A stretch of 23,793 bases of DNA, taken from Firmicutes bacterium UBA2058. GTDB lineage: Bacteria > Bacillota > Clostridia > Tissierellales > Sedimentibacteraceae. The notes below the pieces were generated by a model that saw only the letters and a list, made by a program, of their open reading frames with translations, had not been told where the DNA came from and searched no databases. Positions 15,659 to 23,650 of the stretch are shown piece after piece. Each line of letters opens with the position of its first letter. Position 1 is the first letter of the stretch. A program made the position numbers and the translations under genes. Location of the stretch: contig DDAM01000061.1 in assembly GCA_002332905.1 (NCBI GenBank), positions 54,567 to 78,359 on the forward strand, given 5' to 3'.

Positions 15659-15850
15659 ATGTTTTTTAGAAAAAAAGTAGATAAAGTTTTAAATGCAAAA
15701 AAAATTAATATTGATAATGAACAAGAAAGAATAGAACTGGAAAAGAATGACATGGCAGCACTATTAATAGCAGGCTTTATAACATTGTTACCTGCACTAT
15801 TAATAGTATTAGCAATAATATTAGCAGTGTTTTGGTTCTTTCTGCGTTAA
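15659..15850 (+). CDS. Small single-span membrane protein, last gene of the opp operon
   Basis: I do not recognise a family. The 63-residue product has a charged N-terminal half (residues 1-31, KKVDKVLNAKK then alternating Glu/Lys) and one strongly hydrophobic segment, about 33-61, ending FWFFLR. It starts three bases after the oppF stop with only a weak purine-rich stretch before it, so it is probably translated by coupling to oppF. No terminator separates it from oppF and a strong one follows about 50 bases later. Small single-span proteins encoded with transporters sometimes act as accessory or stabilising subunits; that role is a guess here. It could also be a chance frame, but hydrophobic ordering and placement argue for a real gene. 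Confidence 0.6.
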   Translation: MFFRKKVDKVLNAKKINIDNEQERIELEKNDMAALLIAGFITLLPALLIVLAIILAVFWFFLR

Positions 15851-15900
15851 GAGTAATTTAGTTAGTAATAAAATGCTATACATTATATGTAGTTTATGAT

Positions 15901-15970
15901 AAAATTACTATAGCCAACATATATAACACTTTTGTGTTGTATATGTTTATGGCTCATAGTAATTTTATTT
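15901..15970. terminator. Long bidirectional terminator hairpin ending the opp operon
   Basis: AAAATTACTATAGCCAACAT and the following ATATAACAC (15901-15929) pair with the GTGTTGTATATG-to-AGTAATTTT segment (15934-15966) around a TTTT loop, with two small bulges. An A-rich left and T-rich right side make it usable in both directions. Confidence 0.85.
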
Positions 15971-16027
15971 TATTATGCTATTAAGATGTATTTATTTAAT
16001 AAAGGAGGATTTAAATAAAATAATTAA

Positions 16028-16176
16028 AATTATAGCGCCAGAACTTTTATTTGCATGTTATAAAGTTGACGAGGACAGAGTAATTCGAAAATTCGGCGGG
16101 AACTCTGCGGCAAGCTTAGTCGATAAAATTTCACCAAATATTTTGGGTGACCAGAAGAACAATATGAAATTTATAA
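16028..16176 (+). promoter_or_regulatory. glmS self-cleaving ribozyme/riboswitch
   Basis: Conserved glmS ribozyme blocks occur in order: TATAGCGCCAGAACT (16031-16045), AAGTTGACGAGG (16063-16074), ATTCGAAAATTCGGCGGGAA (from 16082), CTGCGGC, and the TTTTGGGTGACCAGAAGAAC block (16141-16160). The last lies in a stem closed by AAATTTC and GAAATTT. Glucosamine-6-phosphate acts as the cofactor for cleavage, here predicted between A16034 and G16035, after which the glmS mRNA is degraded. It lies about 110 bases before the glmS start. A 76-codon open frame at 15975-16205 covers the same bases but is not a gene. Confidence 0.96.
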
Positions 16177-16228
16177 GCAAGATAAATACGCTTAAAACTA
16201 ATTAAATAAAATTATAAATTAATGAAAA

Positions 16229-16256
16229 GCTGCATATGGTTTTATATGTAGTTTAA
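16229..16256 (+). other. Small hairpin between the ribozyme and glmS
   Basis: CTGCATAT and ATATGTAG form an eight-base stem with one G-T pair around GGTTTT, followed by TTTAATTAA. It could be a weak terminator or a processing or stability element in the glmS leader. The AT-rich stem makes strong termination unlikely. Confidence 0.35.
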
Positions 16257-16284
16257 TTAAATTTTATTTAAAGGAGATTAAAGA

Positions 16285-18075
16285 ATGTGTGGAATAGTAG
16301 GATATATTGGATATGAGGATGTTAAAGAAATCATCCTATCAGGACTTGAAAAGCTTGAATATAGAGGATATGATTCAGCGGGGATTGCTCTTGTGAACGA
16401 AGACGGAGTTAATATATTTAAGGACAAAGGAAGAATAAAAGATTTAAGAAGCATTGTAGATGAAAATGTAAAAAGTTACCTAGGTATTGGTCATACAAGA
16501 TGGGCGACACATGGTGTTCCAAATAGAATAAATTCTCATCCTCATCAAAGCTGTTCTAAGAGATTTACCTTAGTGCACAATGGTATAATAGAAAATGAGG
16601 TAGATTTGAGAAATAAGTATTTGAGTGATGTACACTTCGAAAGTGACACAGATACAGAAACTATAGTTCAATTAATTCAGAAATTTGTTGATGAAGGTGA
16701 AGCGGTTGAATTAGCAATAAGACATACAATGAGTGAAATTCAAGGGTCATATGCTCTAGCAATTTTAGACAAAGACGATCCAAATACAATATATGCAGCT
16801 AAAAATAAATCGCCTCTTTTGGCTGGAATCGGTGAAGGATTCAATATGATTGGTAGTGATGCTATGGCTATGATAAGTCGTACCAATATGTTTTATGAGC
16901 TGGAGGATAAGGAATTTATAAAAATAACTAAGGATTCCATAGATATTTATACAATATATGGTGCTAAGATTGATAAGAAACCATTTAAAGCCGATATAGA
17001 CTTATCTGATATAGAAAAAGGAATTTATCCTCACTATATGCTAAAAGAAATAGAAGAGCAGCCTTTTGTTATAAGAAAGATAATAAATCAGTACAGTAAT
17101 GAAAATGGTTATCCATATATAGAAAAAGAAATCATAGATGATGTAAAGGATTGTGACAAGGTATATATAATTGCCTGCGGCACAAGTTATCATGCTGGAT
17201 TAGTAGGCAAGCAGCTTTTAGAAAAAATAGCTAATAAGCCAACAGAAGTAATAATAGCAAGTGAATTTGTTTATAATATGCCTTTATTAAGTAAAAAACC
17301 ATTATTCTTATTTATATCTCAAAGTGGTGAAACTGCAGATTGTCGCTCTGTTCTAGTTAAGATTAAGAAAATGGGTTATAAATCGTTAACTATTACAAAT
17401 GTTAAGGGTTCAACTTTGTCAAGAGAGTCAGATTATACGTTGCTGTTGCATGCAGGACCTGAAATTGCGGTTTGTTCTACAAAAGCATATACAGCTCAAA
17501 TTGCAGTATTATCTATATTAACTACATTAGTTAACAATACAATTTCAATAGATATATTTAAAGAGTTAAGTAAAATAGCTAATGTAATGGAAAGTTTATG
17601 TGATAATGTTGATTTATATAGAAAATTAGCTGAAGATTACTTGCTAGGGCAAAGAAGCTGCTTCTATATCGGCAGACATATTGATTATTTTGTTTGTTTA
17701 GAAGCTGCACTTAAGCTTAAGGAAATTTCATATATTCAAACAGAAGGCTTTGCTGCGGGTGAACTAAAACATGGTACAATTGCTTTAATAGAAGATAGAA
17801 CACCAGTAATTGCAATTATTACTCAAGAAGCAATAAACCTAAATACACGAAGTAACATCAAGGAAGTTAAAGCTAGGGGAGCAAATACTCTTGTAATAAC
17901 AATGAAGAAACTAAGTACAGAAACTGATCAAATAGTAATTGATGATGTACATGAAATGCTATCACCTTTAGTTGCTATTATATCAGCACAGTATATAGCA
18001 TACTATGCAGCGCTACAAAGGGGATGTGACATTGATAAACCAAGAAATTTAGCTAAATCTGTAACAGTTGAATAA
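16285..18075 (+). CDS. glmS: Glutamine--fructose-6-phosphate aminotransferase (isomerizing)
   Basis: GlmS makes glucosamine-6-phosphate from fructose-6-phosphate and glutamine, the first step towards UDP-GlcNAc for peptidoglycan. The 596 residues begin MCGIVGYIG, so Cys2 is the glutaminase nucleophile once Met is removed. The N-terminal amidotransferase domain continues with YRGYDSAGIAL, GHTRWATHG and HNGIIEN. Two SIS sugar-binding domains follow: the first with IIACGTSYHAG and FISQSGETADC, the second with YIGRHIDYFVCLEAALKLKE, then EGFAAGELKHG. The C terminus KPRNLAKSVTVE is the usual active-site tail. AAAGGAG precedes the ATG. It is transcribed alone and controlled by its ribozyme leader. 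A terminator lies about 70 bases after the stop. Confidence 0.98.
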   Translation: MCGIVGYIGYEDVKEIILSGLEKLEYRGYDSAGIALVNEDGVNIFKDKGRIKDLRSIVDENVKSYLGIGHTRWATHGVPNRINSHPHQSCSKRFTLVHNGIIENEVDLRNKYLSDVHFESDTDTETIVQLIQKFVDEGEAVELAIRHTMSEIQGSYALAILDKDDPNTIYAAKNKSPLLAGIGEGFNMIGSDAMAMISRTNMFYELEDKEFIKITKDSIDIYTIYGAKIDKKPFKADIDLSDIEKGIYPHYMLKEIEEQPFVIRKIINQYSNENGYPYIEKEIIDDVKDCDKVYIIACGTSYHAGLVGKQLLEKIANKPTEVIIASEFVYNMPLLSKKPLFLFISQSGETADCRSVLVKIKKMGYKSLTITNVKGSTLSRESDYTLLLHAGPEIAVCSTKAYTAQIAVLSILTTLVNNTISIDIFKELSKIANVMESLCDNVDLYRKLAEDYLLGQRSCFYIGRHIDYFVCLEAALKLKEISYIQTEGFAAGELKHGTIALIEDRTPVIAIITQEAINLNTRSNIKEVKARGANTLVITMKKLSTETDQIVIDDVHEMLSPLVAIISAQYIAYYAALQRGCDIDKPRNLAKSVTVE

Positions 18076-18147
18076 TGTAACACAAATAAAAACTACTGTC
18101 GTATTACAATTAAATCGAAACGATAAAGTAAATAGTAATATTAAAAT

Positions 18148-18180
18148 AAGAGGTAAGATGAATGTATCTTATCTCTTTTT
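18148..18180 (+). terminator. Intrinsic terminator after glmS
   Basis: AAGAGGTAAGAT (18148-18159) pairs with ATCTTATCTCTT (18166-18177), with one G-T pair and a six-base loop, and a T-run follows. It lies inside a 77-codon open frame that overlaps the glmS stop, another reason to reject that frame as a gene. Confidence 0.88.
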
Positions 18181-18487
18181 GTATAAAAAATGTATTAAGA
18201 CGAGGATGGGAATAAAAACAATTTTTTATGATAGAATAAAAAAAGATAGGTATCTTATTTGTTTACCAGAATTCTTTTTAATTTTGTTAAATCCTAAATA
18301 AATTATACCAAACAAATATTCGGTTACAAGCATGAAAATTACAGATATTTTTATTTAAATTATACTAATTATCAAGTATTAATGATTAATGGATAATGAA
18401 TATAATGCATAATTTCAACAAAATATTGAAATAATATTAACACTTATGAATTAAGTTAATTATTAAATTGATTTGGTGGTGATTGTA
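18181..18487 (+). other. AT-rich leader region of the reductase-hcp cluster; promoter not resolved
   Basis: About 300 bases with no gene. TATAAT at 18401-18406 is a candidate -10 element but has no good -35 partner, as might be expected if an activator is needed. ATTAAC (18436-18441) and GTTAAT (18455-18460) form an inverted repeat spaced by 13 bases that could be an operator. Neither is strong enough to assign to a named regulator. Confidence 0.35.
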
Positions 18488-19696
18488 TTGAATGATAGGA
18501 TAATTATAATTGGTGGAGGTATCGCTGGAATTAGTGCTATAAAAGCAATACGAGAAACTAATAGTACAATTGATATACATATGATTTCAAATGAAAAATT
18601 TTATCCTTACAATCGACTAAGATTAACTAAGGGCTTATTTGGGAATCTCTCAAGTGAAGATATACTTCTGCAAAAGAAAGAATGGTATGAAATAAATAAG
18701 GTTAATTTGCATATAAATAAAGAGGTAACTTGGATAGATGTAAAGGAGCATGAAGTAATTTTAGATGATGGAGATAAGTTGAATTTTAGTAAGTTGCTAC
18801 TATCATCTGGCGCTCACAACTATACACCCCCTATTGAGGGAATAGAAAAAGAGAATGTTTACACAATTAGACATCTAGAAGATGCATGGAATATAAAAGA
18901 GGTAGTAGGTGCAAAGAAGAAACTATTAATAATAGGAGGTGGAATTCAGGGATTAGAAACTGCTTGGGAGTTAAATCAACATGGTGAAGAAGTTGCCATT
19001 GCTGAAATTCAGTCTAGGCTTATGCCTATGCAACTTGATATAAGGGCTTCACAAATACTTCGTAAAATAATTGAAGGTTATAATATAAAAGTATATTTGG
19101 AGATGCAAGTGTACAAAATATTGGGGGAAAATGAAGTCACAGGAGTAAGTGGAGAAAATGGATTTGAAATAAGTTGTGATATGATAGTTTATAATGCAGG
19201 AATACGCCCCAATATAAAATATATAAAAGATACTCCTATACAGTTTAATAAGGGAGTAATAGTAAATAATAAGATGGAAACTAGTGTTGAAGATATTTAT
19301 GCTTCTGGAGATGTGGTGGAACTTGGTGGTAGAATATCTGGGCTTTGGAACATAGCTATTGAGCAGGGGAAGTCTGCAGGATACAACATGATTGGTATGG
19401 ATAGAGTCTATAAAAATATTGTTCCAGTCACAACATTAAATGCATTTGGAATTTCCCTGTTTTCTATGGGAAATGTAGATGAGGATAATTGCCATTACTC
19501 TTTAATTGAAGAATGTGAAGACGATAAATCTTACAAAAGAATCTTTATTCATGATAATAAAATAGTTGGGGCAATTGTTATTGGGGATACAAAAAAGTCA
19601 CCTATTTTGAAATCAGCTATAGAAAATCAAACTTCAATAAATGAGTTCGATTTATCTAAGATATTTGGTAAAGATGAAATGATAATTAGAAAATAA
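18488..19696 (+). CDS. NAD(P)H-dependent FAD oxidoreductase (rubredoxin reductase/NorW-like)
   Basis: A two-dinucleotide-fold flavoprotein of 402 residues. FAD is bound by GGGIAG (9-14) and later by IYASGDV (270-276); NAD(P)H by GGGIQGLE (150-157). RPNxxLIxK-like contacts and FYPYNRLRLTKGL (38-50) resemble NADH:rubredoxin oxidoreductase and the NorW/nitrite reductase N-terminal group. The start is the TTG at 18488, preceded by GGTGGTGA; the upstream TTG at 18473 lies before that site. It is followed at 20 bases by a four-Cys protein and then hcp, so it is probably the electron donor for the hybrid-cluster protein, replacing the Hcr reductase of enteric bacteria. Electron delivery to rubredoxin or another small carrier is the main alternative. 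Confidence 0.85.
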   Translation: MNDRIIIIGGGIAGISAIKAIRETNSTIDIHMISNEKFYPYNRLRLTKGLFGNLSSEDILLQKKEWYEINKVNLHINKEVTWIDVKEHEVILDDGDKLNFSKLLLSSGAHNYTPPIEGIEKENVYTIRHLEDAWNIKEVVGAKKKLLIIGGGIQGLETAWELNQHGEEVAIAEIQSRLMPMQLDIRASQILRKIIEGYNIKVYLEMQVYKILGENEVTGVSGENGFEISCDMIVYNAGIRPNIKYIKDTPIQFNKGVIVNNKMETSVEDIYASGDVVELGGRISGLWNIAIEQGKSAGYNMIGMDRVYKNIVPVTTLNAFGISLFSMGNVDEDNCHYSLIEECEDDKSYKRIFIHDNKIVGAIVIGDTKKSPILKSAIENQTSINEFDLSKIFGKDEMIIRK

Positions 19697-19716
19697 TTAA
19701 GTAAAGGAGAAAAGAG

Positions 19717-19932
19717 ATGGAAGTTAAGTTTTGTGAAAATAACTTTAGTTTTGGCACTGAAGAAGTAGCTAAAGCATTAAAAGAAAAGTATGAAAATATT
19801 GAAGTTTCAATAGAGGGTTGCTTGGGTTATTGCGGTGACTGTGCAGTAGGTCCCTATGCATTAGTTGATGATGAGATGATTCAAGCTGATACAGCAGATG
19901 AACTTCTTAAAAAAATTGAAGATAAATTGTAA
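19717..19932 (+). CDS. YuzB-like (DUF1450) small four-cysteine protein
   Basis: A 71-residue protein with Cys6, Cys35, Cys39 and Cys42; the core reads EGCLGYCGDCAVGPYALV, typical of the DUF1450/YuzB family. The four-Cys layout and short alpha/beta pattern resemble thioredoxin-like [2Fe-2S] ferredoxins, so it may bind an iron-sulfur cluster and carry electrons. That has to be read as inference, since the family has no settled function that I know. It lies between a flavin reductase and hcp, with GGAG before its ATG and 45 bases to hcp, which makes an electron shuttle between the two attractive. Confidence 0.85.
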   Translation: MEVKFCENNFSFGTEEVAKALKEKYENIEVSIEGCLGYCGDCAVGPYALVDDEMIQADTADELLKKIEDKL

Positions 19933-19977
19933 AAAATTTTTATATTAGAAAAAAGTTTTTAAAAAGGAGAGATTTAT

Positions 19978-21630
19978 ATGGAAAATTCAATGTTTTGCTA
20001 TCAATGTGAACAAACAGCTGGGGGGAAGGGATGTACAAAAAGTGGTGTATGTGGAAAGACACCAGAAATAGCAAATTTACAGGACTTATTAATATATCAA
20101 TTAAAGGGAATTTCTTGTTACGCAAAACCTTTAATTGAACAAGGTAAAATTATAGATAAAGAAATAGTTAAGTTTGTAGAGAATGGTTTATTTACAACGT
20201 TAACAAATGTAAACTTTGATGCAGAAGTTCATGTAAGATTATTGAAAGAATCACAAGTTATAAAAGAATCTTTAAGAGATGAAGCTCCAGAAGGTAAATA
20301 TCCAGATGCTGCTACATATAATCTAAGTGATACCAAAGAGGATATGCTAAAGGATGCAGTAAAAGCTGGAATAATGTATGATCAGAATCTAGATGCAGAT
20401 ATTCGTTCTTTAAGATCAACTATACTATATGGATTAAAGGGCGTAAGTGCTTATGGTCATCAAGCAAGATTTATAGGCTATAATAATGAGCAAGTGGATA
20501 ATATTTATTTTTTAGGACTTGAGTCTACTACAAATGATAATTTAACTGTAGAAGATATGATACGTATGACTATGAGAGTTGGAGATATGGCTGTACAGGT
20601 AATGCAAACTCTAGATGAAGCTAATACTAAAACCTACAAAAATCCTTCTCCTCATAAGGTAAATGTTAATACTAAAAAAGGTTCATTTATTATAGTATCT
20701 GGCCATGATTTGAGAGACTTGGAAATGCTTTTAGAGCAAACAGAAGGTAAGGGAATCAACATTTATACACACGGGGAAATGTTACCATCACATGGATATC
20801 CAGGATTAAAAAGATACAAACATCTAGTAGGTAATTTTGGTTCTGCATGGCAAAATCAACAAAAAGAATTTGATGCAATACCTGGGTGTATTTTAATGAC
20901 TACTAACTGCTTGATGAGACCAAGAGAGACATATAAAGATAGGATATTTTCAACAAGTGTTGTAGGTTGGGATGGGGTAAAACACATAGGTATTTTAGAA
21001 GATGGAACTAAGGATTTTAGTGAAGTAATAAATAAAGCATTAGAATTAGGTGGATTTAAGGAAGATGAAGAAGAAAAAGAAATACTAGTAGGCTTTGGGC
21101 ATCATGCAACATTATCGAATGCAGAAACTATAGTGAATGCAGTTAAAGAAGGAAAAATAAGACACTTCTTCTTAATAGGTGGTTGTGATGGAGCAAGACC
21201 TGGAAGAAGTTATTATACTGATTTTGCTAAAATGGTTCCGGAAGATTGTGTAATCCTCACCTTAGCTTGTGGAAAATATAGATTTAATAAATTAGACTTT
21301 GGAACAGTAGCTGGATTACCAAGACTACTAGATGTAGGACAGTGTAATGATGCATATTCAGCTGTTAGAATAGCAACAGGCCTTGCAGATGCATTTGATA
21401 CAGGTGTTAATGATTTACCATTAACCATTGTACTTTCTTGGTATGAACAAAAGGCTGTGGCTGATTTATTAGCACTATTGTCACTTGGAATAGAAGGAAT
21501 ATATTTAGGACCAAGTTTACCGGCATTTATATCTCCAAATGTATTACAATATTTAGTAGATACCTTTGATATAAAACCAATAAGTACTGCAGAAGATGAT
21601 TTAAAGAGTTCACTTAAGCAAGCAAATTAA
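19978..21630 (+). CDS. hcp: Hydroxylamine reductase / hybrid-cluster protein
   Basis: Hcp reduces nitric oxide or hydroxylamine and protects anaerobes against nitrosative stress. The 550 residues begin with the proximal cluster motif, Cys7, Cys10, Cys19 and Cys25 (C-x2-C-x8-C-x5-C). Hybrid-cluster ligands are recognisable in order: His in SGHDLRD, Glu in THGEMLPSHGYP, Cys in TTNCLMRP, Cys in IGGCDGARPGR, Cys in LACGKYRFN, Cys in VGQCNDAYSA, and Glu and Lys in SWYEQKAVADLL. All known ligand positions look intact. AAAGGAG precedes the ATG. It is the last gene of a three-gene cluster with the reductase and the YuzB-like protein. Confidence 0.97.
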   Translation: MENSMFCYQCEQTAGGKGCTKSGVCGKTPEIANLQDLLIYQLKGISCYAKPLIEQGKIIDKEIVKFVENGLFTTLTNVNFDAEVHVRLLKESQVIKESLRDEAPEGKYPDAATYNLSDTKEDMLKDAVKAGIMYDQNLDADIRSLRSTILYGLKGVSAYGHQARFIGYNNEQVDNIYFLGLESTTNDNLTVEDMIRMTMRVGDMAVQVMQTLDEANTKTYKNPSPHKVNVNTKKGSFIIVSGHDLRDLEMLLEQTEGKGINIYTHGEMLPSHGYPGLKRYKHLVGNFGSAWQNQQKEFDAIPGCILMTTNCLMRPRETYKDRIFSTSVVGWDGVKHIGILEDGTKDFSEVINKALELGGFKEDEEEKEILVGFGHHATLSNAETIVNAVKEGKIRHFFLIGGCDGARPGRSYYTDFAKMVPEDCVILTLACGKYRFNKLDFGTVAGLPRLLDVGQCNDAYSAVRIATGLADAFDTGVNDLPLTIVLSWYEQKAVADLLALLSLGIEGIYLGPSLPAFISPNVLQYLVDTFDIKPISTAEDDLKSSLKQAN

Positions 21631-21649
21631 TTTTAAAATTATAAAAAGC

Positions 21650-21700
21650 AAATGACGGAGAATAGCCTTTACCATGAAACTTCGATTGTTATTTTTTTCT
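21650..21700 (+). terminator. Weak candidate terminator after hcp
   Basis: GCAAATGACGGAG can pair imperfectly with CTTCGATTGT (CGGAG with CTTCG, then CAA with TTG across a bulge), followed by TATTTTTTTCT. The T-run is good but the stem is poor, so I hold it loosely. Confidence 0.35.
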
Positions 21701-21768
21701 CTTGTGCATAAATTTAAAATTATTTATAGTGAACTGTAGCATAAACAAATTGAAGTTAGAATGATAGG

Positions 21769-22146
21769 ATGAGTAGTACCTTTTTATTTGGACGTTACTT
21801 TTTTTATTTCACAAAAATTATAGATTCAGGTTATGAGAGAAGACCTTATTTTACTTTCATTTGGACTTTATTAATGGGTACATGTATAGGTATCACATAT
21901 CTATTATTAGGTAATGCTACTAAATCACAATCAAAGCCTTTAAGTGCAATAAAATTTGGGATTACAATATTTGGTATTAATTGGTTTGCGTTTCTTATTT
22001 TTGTCCCAATTATATTTTCGGGTACGTTCATTGATACACTTCTAAGACTTGGCATTGATATATTGTTAGTTAGTTTAAGCTGTTATTTATCTGAAACTTT
22101 AGCAAAAACTAACTGTTATAAAAGTAAAGAAAATATAAAGTGTTAG
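21769..22146 (+). CDS. Hypothetical membrane protein with about three spans
   Basis: I do not recognise a family. The 125-residue frame has hydrophobic segments at about 28-48 (FTFIWTLLMGTCIGITYLLLG), 62-84 (around GINWFAFLIFVPIIF) and 89-108, with charged residues between them and a Lys-rich tail. Codon use looks like the neighbouring genes. The start is unsure: the ATG at 21769 has no convincing ribosome binding site and a stop lies just upstream. It may be poorly translated or a 5'-degraded gene. It lies alone between hcp and the convergent acetyltransferase gene. Confidence 0.5.
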   Translation: MSSTFLFGRYFFYFTKIIDSGYERRPYFTFIWTLLMGTCIGITYLLLGNATKSQSKPLSAIKFGITIFGINWFAFLIFVPIIFSGTFIDTLLRLGIDILLVSLSCYLSETLAKTNCYKSKENIKC

Positions 22147-22204
22147 ACTAAAAAAATAGTTTATATTTGGACTATACTTGATATGTGATGACGAAATGAA
22201 AAGA

Positions 22205-22237
22205 GGGCAATCAAACCGTAAAAATGGTGAGGTTGCC
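22205..22237. terminator. Terminator hairpin between convergent genes
   Basis: GGCAATCAAACC pairs with GGTGAGGTTGCC around GTAAAAAT with a small internal loop. On the minus strand it is followed by CTCTTTTC, so it most likely ends the acetyltransferase transcript. On the plus strand a weaker ACATTTTC follows. Confidence 0.65.
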
Positions 22238-22253
22238 TACATTTTCGTAGTAA

Positions 22254-23015
22254 TCATTTTTTGAGTATTCTCTTTAAGTAGTCGACATCTAACAACAAAT
22301 TCACTGTCTCAAAATTTCCTTTATAAAACACACCCCAGTTATTAAAAACACAAGGCAATTCTTTTGCTTTTTTTAGCGTATCCACTTGAATTAAAGATAC
22401 AGGAATATTATTTATTTCACAATACTGTTTTATCATCTCAATGTTTTGATAGACATAAGGGCATTGCATATCATAATAAATTGTTAGCTCTTTGCTTTCA
22501 ATTTTTTGGTTTCTAGCATTTTTTGCGAACTTTGGTGTTGTTCCATCAAAGGAAAGTGCAAGCAATTCATATCCGTTATCGGTTGTATCAACAACCTCAA
22601 AGCCAAACTTTTTTGCAAATGATTGGTCAGTAAGCCATGATTTTTGTTTTTTTGATCCAAGCATACAAATGCCGGATTTACCCCTTTCTTTGGCATCAGC
22701 TAAACAATACTCCATCAGAGATTTCCCATACCCTTTTCCTTTGTAACTACCAGAAACCCATAAGCAATACAGATAATAATAGTTGTCACCAGTAATGGGA
22801 ACCCAAGCAGTTTCAAGAGGAGCATACTCAATAAAAACCGTAGCTCTTGCATTTAACTTTCTAAAGACATGACCTTCATTTAGTCGGTCAGAAAGCCATT
22901 GTCGCTTTGCATCAATACCTTGATGGGGCTTTTTACTGCGGATAATACAACATAAATGCTCATTTACAAGGTTTTCTGTTGTTAAGTTTACAAAATCAAT
23001 ATTCATATTTTCCAT
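22254..23015 (-). CDS. yoaP: GNAT-family N-acetyltransferase with C-terminal YoaP domain
   Basis: A 253-residue protein close in length and order to B. subtilis YoaP. Residues 1 to about 165 are a GNAT fold, with the acetyl-CoA loop in SGSYKGKGYGKSLMEYCL. The last 80 or so residues form the YoaP-like domain, starting around ELTIYYDMQCPYVYQN. This looks like a thioredoxin-type first strand in which the second active-site Cys is replaced (CPYV), so redox activity is unlikely. GAGGTGAT lies three bases before the ATG at 23015. The acetyl acceptor is unknown. The gene is single and convergent with the preceding membrane protein gene. Domain identity is firm, substrate unassigned. Confidence 0.9.
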   Translation of the reverse strand: MENMNIDFVNLTTENLVNEHLCCIIRSKKPHQGIDAKRQWLSDRLNEGHVFRKLNARATVFIEYAPLETAWVPITGDNYYYLYCLWVSGSYKGKGYGKSLMEYCLADAKERGKSGICMLGSKKQKSWLTDQSFAKKFGFEVVDTTDNGYELLALSFDGTTPKFAKNARNQKIESKELTIYYDMQCPYVYQNIEMIKQYCEINNIPVSLIQVDTLKKAKELPCVFNNWGVFYKGNFETVNLLLDVDYLKRILKK

Positions 23016-23067
23016 TCTATCACCTCACAATCGCTCTAAATTCACATTTGGTTTATCTGTTAGTAGG

Positions 23068-23096
23068 ATTATATTAATTCGCTCCCAAAGCGTTAA
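23068..23096 (-). promoter_or_regulatory. Possible promoter of the yoaP-like gene
   Basis: On the minus strand, TTAACG (23096-23091) and TATAAT (23073-23068) are 17 bases apart. The leader would be about 45 bases. The -10 matches well and the -35 only moderately. Confidence 0.35.
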
Positions 23097-23621
23097 GTTC
23101 GCTCACTACCATTTCGAAAAAATTTTATTTGGTAGATATATAAAATGATTTTACCATAGCAAAGAGAAATGTTCAACAGATTAAAAGGAACTATTTTAGG
23201 CTTACAACTGTAAAAGGGAGTAACAATTTAACTTGATTGTTACTATGCTTTAAGATACACGGTAGCCGATTTTAGTATTAATTACGAGGTATGATTATAA
23301 TCTGTTAATATTATCATCTGATACAAAATATTTATATGGGATTCATATGGTTTATAGATAAAATAAAATTGTAATATTCTATAACTTGAGAAATAAAATA
23401 GTACTAATATTTATGTAATTAAATTCATAATCATTCGATAAAATTCGACTAATAAATATACAATTCGACAACACGTTTGCTTATTCTAGAAAATTATCTT
23501 TTGTATAAATAAAATAATTATTAAATATAAAAAACCAATTAAAATAATTTAAAAATAATAAAACAAAATATATAATAAATAAAATGTATTGATATTAGTT
23601 AAATGTTCTAAAAAAATCAAG
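23097..23621. other. Long AT-rich intergenic region without a gene
   Basis: No reading frame, RNA gene or repeat family is recognised in these bases. The one clear structure is a perfect nine-base inverted repeat, AGTAACAAT (23219-23227) and ATTGTTACT (23236-23244), around an eight-base loop. It lacks a proper T-run. Confidence 0.55.
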
Positions 23622-23650
23622 TTGACTTTTTCAGACGGTATGTATATACT
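23622..23650 (+). promoter_or_regulatory. Strong sigma-A-type promoter for the gene at the right edge
   Basis: TTGACT (23622-23627) and TATACT (23645-23650) are exactly 17 bases apart, the best promoter match in the window. The start would be near 23657, leaving an unusually long leader of about 130 bases with a direct repeat (AACGTTATCAT at 23661 and AACGTTATATCAT at 23750). Confidence 0.7.

Noticed and set aside
18068..18301. 77-codon frame overlapping the end of glmS
   Set aside because: It contains the glmS terminator hairpin, has no ribosome binding site and resembles no protein.
18181..18472. HcpR- or NsrR-type operator upstream of the hcp cluster
   Set aside because: I looked for a clear TGTGA-N6-TCACA or GTAAC/GTTAC palindrome and found only a loose ATTAAC/GTTAAT repeat, not enough to name a regulator.
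22492..22746. Open frame on the plus strand across the yoaP-like gene
   Set aside because: It lies opposite a well-supported GNAT domain and has no family resemblance or ribosome binding site.
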